The translations under genes were made by a program, and so were the position numbers. Under the pieces are notes generated by a model that worked only from the letters and a program-made list of their open reading frames with translations, searched no databases and had not been told where the DNA came from. From contig NZ_JADQDO010000002.1 in NCBI RefSeq assembly GCF_015694465.1, positions 558,001 to 622,000 of the forward strand: 64,000 bases of DNA. The letters run 5' to 3'. Below are positions 61,281 through 64,000 of this stretch, one piece after another (positions within the stretch are counted from its first letter, which is position 1; every line of letters begins with the position of its first letter). The DNA is from Microvirga alba (lineage in GTDB: Bacteria; Pseudomonadota; Alphaproteobacteria; Rhizobiales; Beijerinckiaceae).

Positions 61281-63212
61281 TTAATTGGGGGCGGCCGCGG
61301 CCTCCGTGCCGCCGCGCAAGGCTCTCAGGGCGTTAAGGATCACCGCCACGTCGATGACCTCCTGGATCAGCGCACCTTCGACCGGGGTGAGGTAGCCGAA
61401 CGCCGCCGCGATCATGCCGAGGAAGGAGAGGCCGATCCCCACATAGACGCTTTGCAGGGCGATTTTGCGCGATCGGTGAGCAATCTGGATGCCCAGCAAA
61501 ATCCTGTCGAGCCGGTCGACGAGCAGCACCACGTCGGCGGCTTCCGCCGAGGCCGCCGCCCCCTTGGCGCCCATGGCGACGCCGAGATCGGCCGCCGCGA
61601 GCGCGGGCGCGTCGTTGACGCCGTCACCAACCATCATCACAGGTCCGTTCGGCTTCTCAGCCTTCACGACCGCGATCTTGCTCTCGGGCGTCAGCTCGGA
61701 ATGGATCGCGTCGAACGGGAGACCCGCGGTCACCGCATGGGCCACATCCGGCCGGTCTCCCGTCGCTAGCACGATGCGGTTCAGACCCTGTGCGCGCAGG
61801 TCGTGAAGCAGATGCGCGGTGCCGGAGCGCAATTCGTCGGCAAGAACGATGATTCCCGCGAGCTGACCGTCCACGGCGACGGCGACCGTCACCGCGCCCA
61901 CCGGGTGTGTGCCGCCGGCCAGGGTGTGTTTCGCGCCCGGCGTCCGCGTGGCGACGAAGGTGCGCCCGCCGACCGCGACGCTCATTCCATCCACGCGCCC
62001 GGTAAGGCCCTCGCCCGGGGTTTCGACCACCTCGGTCGGCAGCGCCAGCGTCAGGCCGCGCTTCTGCGCCTCGATCACCAAGGCGCGGGCGATGATGTGC
62101 TTCGACGCCTGATCGAGCGACGCGGCGATCCGCAACAGGTCGTCCGTGCTCAAGCTCCCCATGGGTTGAATGTGGGTCACGCGCGCCTCGCCGTGGGTGA
62201 GCGTGCCGGTCTTGTCGATGACGAGCGCCCGCACCCGCGCCAGGGTCTCCAGCGCCTTGCCCCCCTTGACCAGGATGCCTGCCTTCGCGGCGCGGGAAAT
62301 GCCCGACACGATGGCGACCGGAACCGCGAGGATCAGCGGGCAAGGCGTCGCGATGACCAGCACCGCGAGCCCCCGGATCGGATCGCCGGTGAAGAGCCAT
62401 GCTCCGCCGGAAAGCACGACCGTGACGGCGAGAAACACCATGGCGAAGCGGTCGGCGAGGCGGGACATCGGGGCTTTCGAGCGCTGCGCGGCCTCGACCA
62501 GCCGGACGATGCCCGCATAGGTACTCTCCGCGGCCCGGTGCGTGGCCGCGAGATCGAAGGCGTCGCCGACATTGGTCGATCCGCTCATCACCGCATCGCC
62601 GGTTCCGAGCTGTACGGGAATCGACTCTCCCGTCAGCGCCGATTGGTCGAGAACCGCGATGCCGCTTTCCGCCATGCCATCGACCGGCACGATGTCGCCG
62701 CGCCGAATCAGCAGCCTGTCGCCCGGCGCGACCGCATCGAGGCCGATCTCTTCCAGCTTGCCGTCCTGATAGCGCATGGCCTTGCGCGGCACGCGAGAGA
62801 GAAGCGCGGTCATTTCCCGGTTGGCGCGGCGCTCGGCATAGTTCTCCAGATATTGCCCGCCCGCGTACATCAACGCGACTACGACGGCGGCGAGGTATTC
62901 GCCGAAAACCAGCGCGCCGGTCATCGACAGGGCGGCGACGATGTCGAGGCCCACCTCGCCCCGCCGCAGGCTGGCGACGATTTCGATCGTCAGCATGGCG
63001 AGGACCGGAACCGTGGCCGCGGCCCAGATCGGCCCGGCCCAAGGCTTGAACCCTGACAGGAGCGCCCAGACCCCGAGCACGAGGCCGATGGCCGGCACGG
63101 CGACCAGAATCGGGCGGCTCGCCCGTTGCACCTTGCGCAGGACGCTCAGTCCGGGCACCCCGGGCACGGATGAGGTGGGCGAGGCTTGTCTCTCAAGAGC
63201 CGGCATCAACAA
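61281..63212 (-). CDS. P1B-type heavy-metal ATPase (TPC subgroup)
   Basis: 643 residues without N-terminal HMA domains. Motifs: TGES in the actuator domain (near residue 195), TPCPLILAVP in the ion-binding helix, DKTGTLT (phosphorylation), GDGVNDAPAL. In the last membrane region it has IQEVIDVAVILN. TPC plus QExxD matches my recollection of the P1B-5 (Nia, Ni/Fe) type, but no C-terminal hemerythrin domain is present. The usual HP motif of the N-domain is SKHIIARAL, with Ile in place of Pro. Expected role: metal export from the cytosol. Confidence 0.88.
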   Translation of the reverse strand: MLMPALERQASPTSSVPGVPGLSVLRKVQRASRPILVAVPAIGLVLGVWALLSGFKPWAGPIWAAATVPVLAMLTIEIVASLRRGEVGLDIVAALSMTGALVFGEYLAAVVVALMYAGGQYLENYAERRANREMTALLSRVPRKAMRYQDGKLEEIGLDAVAPGDRLLIRRGDIVPVDGMAESGIAVLDQSALTGESIPVQLGTGDAVMSGSTNVGDAFDLAATHRAAESTYAGIVRLVEAAQRSKAPMSRLADRFAMVFLAVTVVLSGGAWLFTGDPIRGLAVLVIATPCPLILAVPVAIVSGISRAAKAGILVKGGKALETLARVRALVIDKTGTLTHGEARVTHIQPMGSLSTDDLLRIAASLDQASKHIIARALVIEAQKRGLTLALPTEVVETPGEGLTGRVDGMSVAVGGRTFVATRTPGAKHTLAGGTHPVGAVTVAVAVDGQLAGIIVLADELRSGTAHLLHDLRAQGLNRIVLATGDRPDVAHAVTAGLPFDAIHSELTPESKIAVVKAEKPNGPVMMVGDGVNDAPALAAADLGVAMGAKGAAASAEAADVVLLVDRLDRILLGIQIAHRSRKIALQSVYVGIGLSFLGMIAAAFGYLTPVEGALIQEVIDVAVILNALRALRGGTEAAAAPN

Positions 63213-63343
63213 TTCCCCGGGCCGTCGAGCACGGCTGTCGCGCTCACGTCCCTCGGGGAAAATTTAGGGCGGTCGCCCGGGGGATGCATGGGGCGCATCG
63301 CCCCAAAACCGGCTCCCGCATTTTGAATGATGACCTTACGGTC

Positions 63344-63847
63344 TCACCGCCCATAGATGGCGGAATTGCCGCCATGCTCCTTGACCTCGACGCTCTCGAG
63401 CCAGACCCGCGTGCCGGTCTGCTCCCGGACGAACGCGGCGACATAATCGAACACGAACTTGGCCGTGGCCTCGCAGCCGACGGCGGGAAGCACGCGCAGA
63501 TCGACCAGGCCGGCCTGCTGAAGCTGCTCGAAGCGCGGCAATTCGGGGTCGTCCTCGGCCACCAGCATCGTGTGGTCGAACATCGTCTTGAGCCATTCCT
63601 TGACCGGCTTCAGGCCGCCGAAGTCGAAACACCAGTTCCGTTCATCAAGTTCGTGGGTGGCGAAGACGAACCTGAAGGCAAGCGCATAGCCATGCATCAA
63701 GCGGCAATGGGAATGCGTGGCGCGCCATTGCCGGAAGCAGCACGAGAGACCTTCGACGTGATCGTAGGTTTTGGTGGAGCGATAGATTTCGCGCGCCTCG
63801 GGCGAGCGCGCGGGGCCGAGGGAGGGCATTGCGACCGACAGATTCAT
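63344..63847 (-). CDS. 6-carboxytetrahydropterin synthase/PTPS-like protein (QueD family, divergent)
   Basis: 167 residues from the ATG at 63847. The family core is CRLMHGYALAFRF, FDFGGLKPVKEWLKTMFDHT, then PAVGCEATAKFVFDYV and VEVKEHGGNSAIYG, matching the T-fold. The first His of the zinc triad (FxAAH) appears replaced in LSCCFRQW, and HGH is HGY, so ligand use must differ; HSHC just before may substitute. Family members make 6-carboxytetrahydropterin for queuosine or 6-pyruvoyltetrahydropterin. The exact reaction is uncertain. Confidence 0.82.
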   Translation of the reverse strand: MNLSVAMPSLGPARSPEAREIYRSTKTYDHVEGLSCCFRQWRATHSHCRLMHGYALAFRFVFATHELDERNWCFDFGGLKPVKEWLKTMFDHTMLVAEDDPELPRFEQLQQAGLVDLRVLPAVGCEATAKFVFDYVAAFVREQTGTRVWLESVEVKEHGGNSAIYGR

Positions 63848-63896
63848 GACAACTCTCTCACGTGGAGATTGTGACGGCGGATGCGGGCGGGATCGC

Positions 63897-64000
63897 CTAT
63901 TCGGATCCAGCGCGGTCGAGCGCGATGCATTCATTCAGAAACTCGCTCTTCAACTCGCCGGACGCTCCCAGATCACCCCAGAAACAGGTATTGACCATGC
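63897..64000 (-). CDS. Partial frame at window edge, unknown
   Basis: A minus-strand frame of at least 33 codons (MVNTCFWGDLGASGELK ..., ending LDRAGSE) stops at 63897 and is open to the window end. It could be the end of a gene upstream of the QueD-like gene, 49 bp away, but no family is recognised and it may be chance. Confidence 0.3.
   Translation of the reverse strand, partial: MVNTCFWGDLGASGELKSEFLNECIALDRAGSE

Overview
The window is GC-rich, densely coded chromosomal DNA from an alphaproteobacterium. Gene content and order point to the Hyphomicrobiales (Rhizobiales): secB beside a Tim44-like gene, hisB-H-A-F-E-coaA, pnp-rpsO-truB-rbfA-infB-ylxR-nusA-rimP, metK with a PraR/PhrR-type regulator and lnt, tsaB-rimI-fur-plsC, and irr facing fabA-fabB-fabI. 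BA14K-type secreted proteins and a cysteine-containing Irr suggest a Methylobacteriaceae/Bradyrhizobium-like relative; the genus is inference only. No rRNA, tRNA, phage, insertion sequence or CRISPR array was recognised.

Layout. 0-4 kb: end of secB, then Tim44-like, mltA, Smr and XRE genes (the first three overlapping by 4 bp), then a compositionally different pentapeptide-repeat gene. 4-12 kb: adenosine kinase facing the histidine operon (hisB, a DUF2628 membrane protein, hisH, hisA, hisF, hisE, coaA, with several GTGA/ATGA overlaps), then hslVU. 12-15 kb: two tandem BA14K-type exported proteins, RidA, and a PNPOx-fold protein. 15-28 kb: the transcription/translation block pnp, rpsO, truB, rbfA, infB, ylxR-L7Ae, nusA, rimP, then trmB and metK. 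28-34 kb: praR-like regulator, lnt, corC, ybeY, phoH, miaB. 34-36.6 kb: a small accessory patch (DUF930, GrpB, GST). 36.6-44 kb: plsC, fur, rimI, tsaB, nitroreductase, NifU, Usp, trpS, murJ. 44-50 kb: a thioredoxin-fold exported protein, LysE exporter, small exported protein, and the fabI-fabB-fabA cluster opposite irr. 50-64 kb: mostly accessory metabolism and transport: two EamA transporters, D-2-hydroxyacid dehydrogenase, M20 amidohydrolase, D-cysteine desulfhydrase, VOC dioxygenase, serine hydrolase, oxidoreductase, a P1B-type metal ATPase and a divergent QueD-like protein.

The most striking structure outside genes is repetitive. A family of imperfect palindromes of about 45-70 bp (outer arms like gcatgatc/gatcatgc, inner ccggtt...ccactttt) recurs at roughly ten sites, nearly always between genes. 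Two or three further repeat types (cctctcccc hairpins, paired gtcattccgg/ccggaatgac elements, and a cctcgtccttcgag...ctcaggatgagg palindrome) fill most remaining gaps, including junctions inside the nusA-pnp block. I did not find a clear new defence or mobile system. The best leads are the repeat network, an intrinsic terminator about 30 bp ahead of rimP, the BA14K pair, the DUF2628 gene in the his operon, the TPC/QEVID metal ATPase with an altered HP motif, and the QueD-like protein with altered metal ligands.
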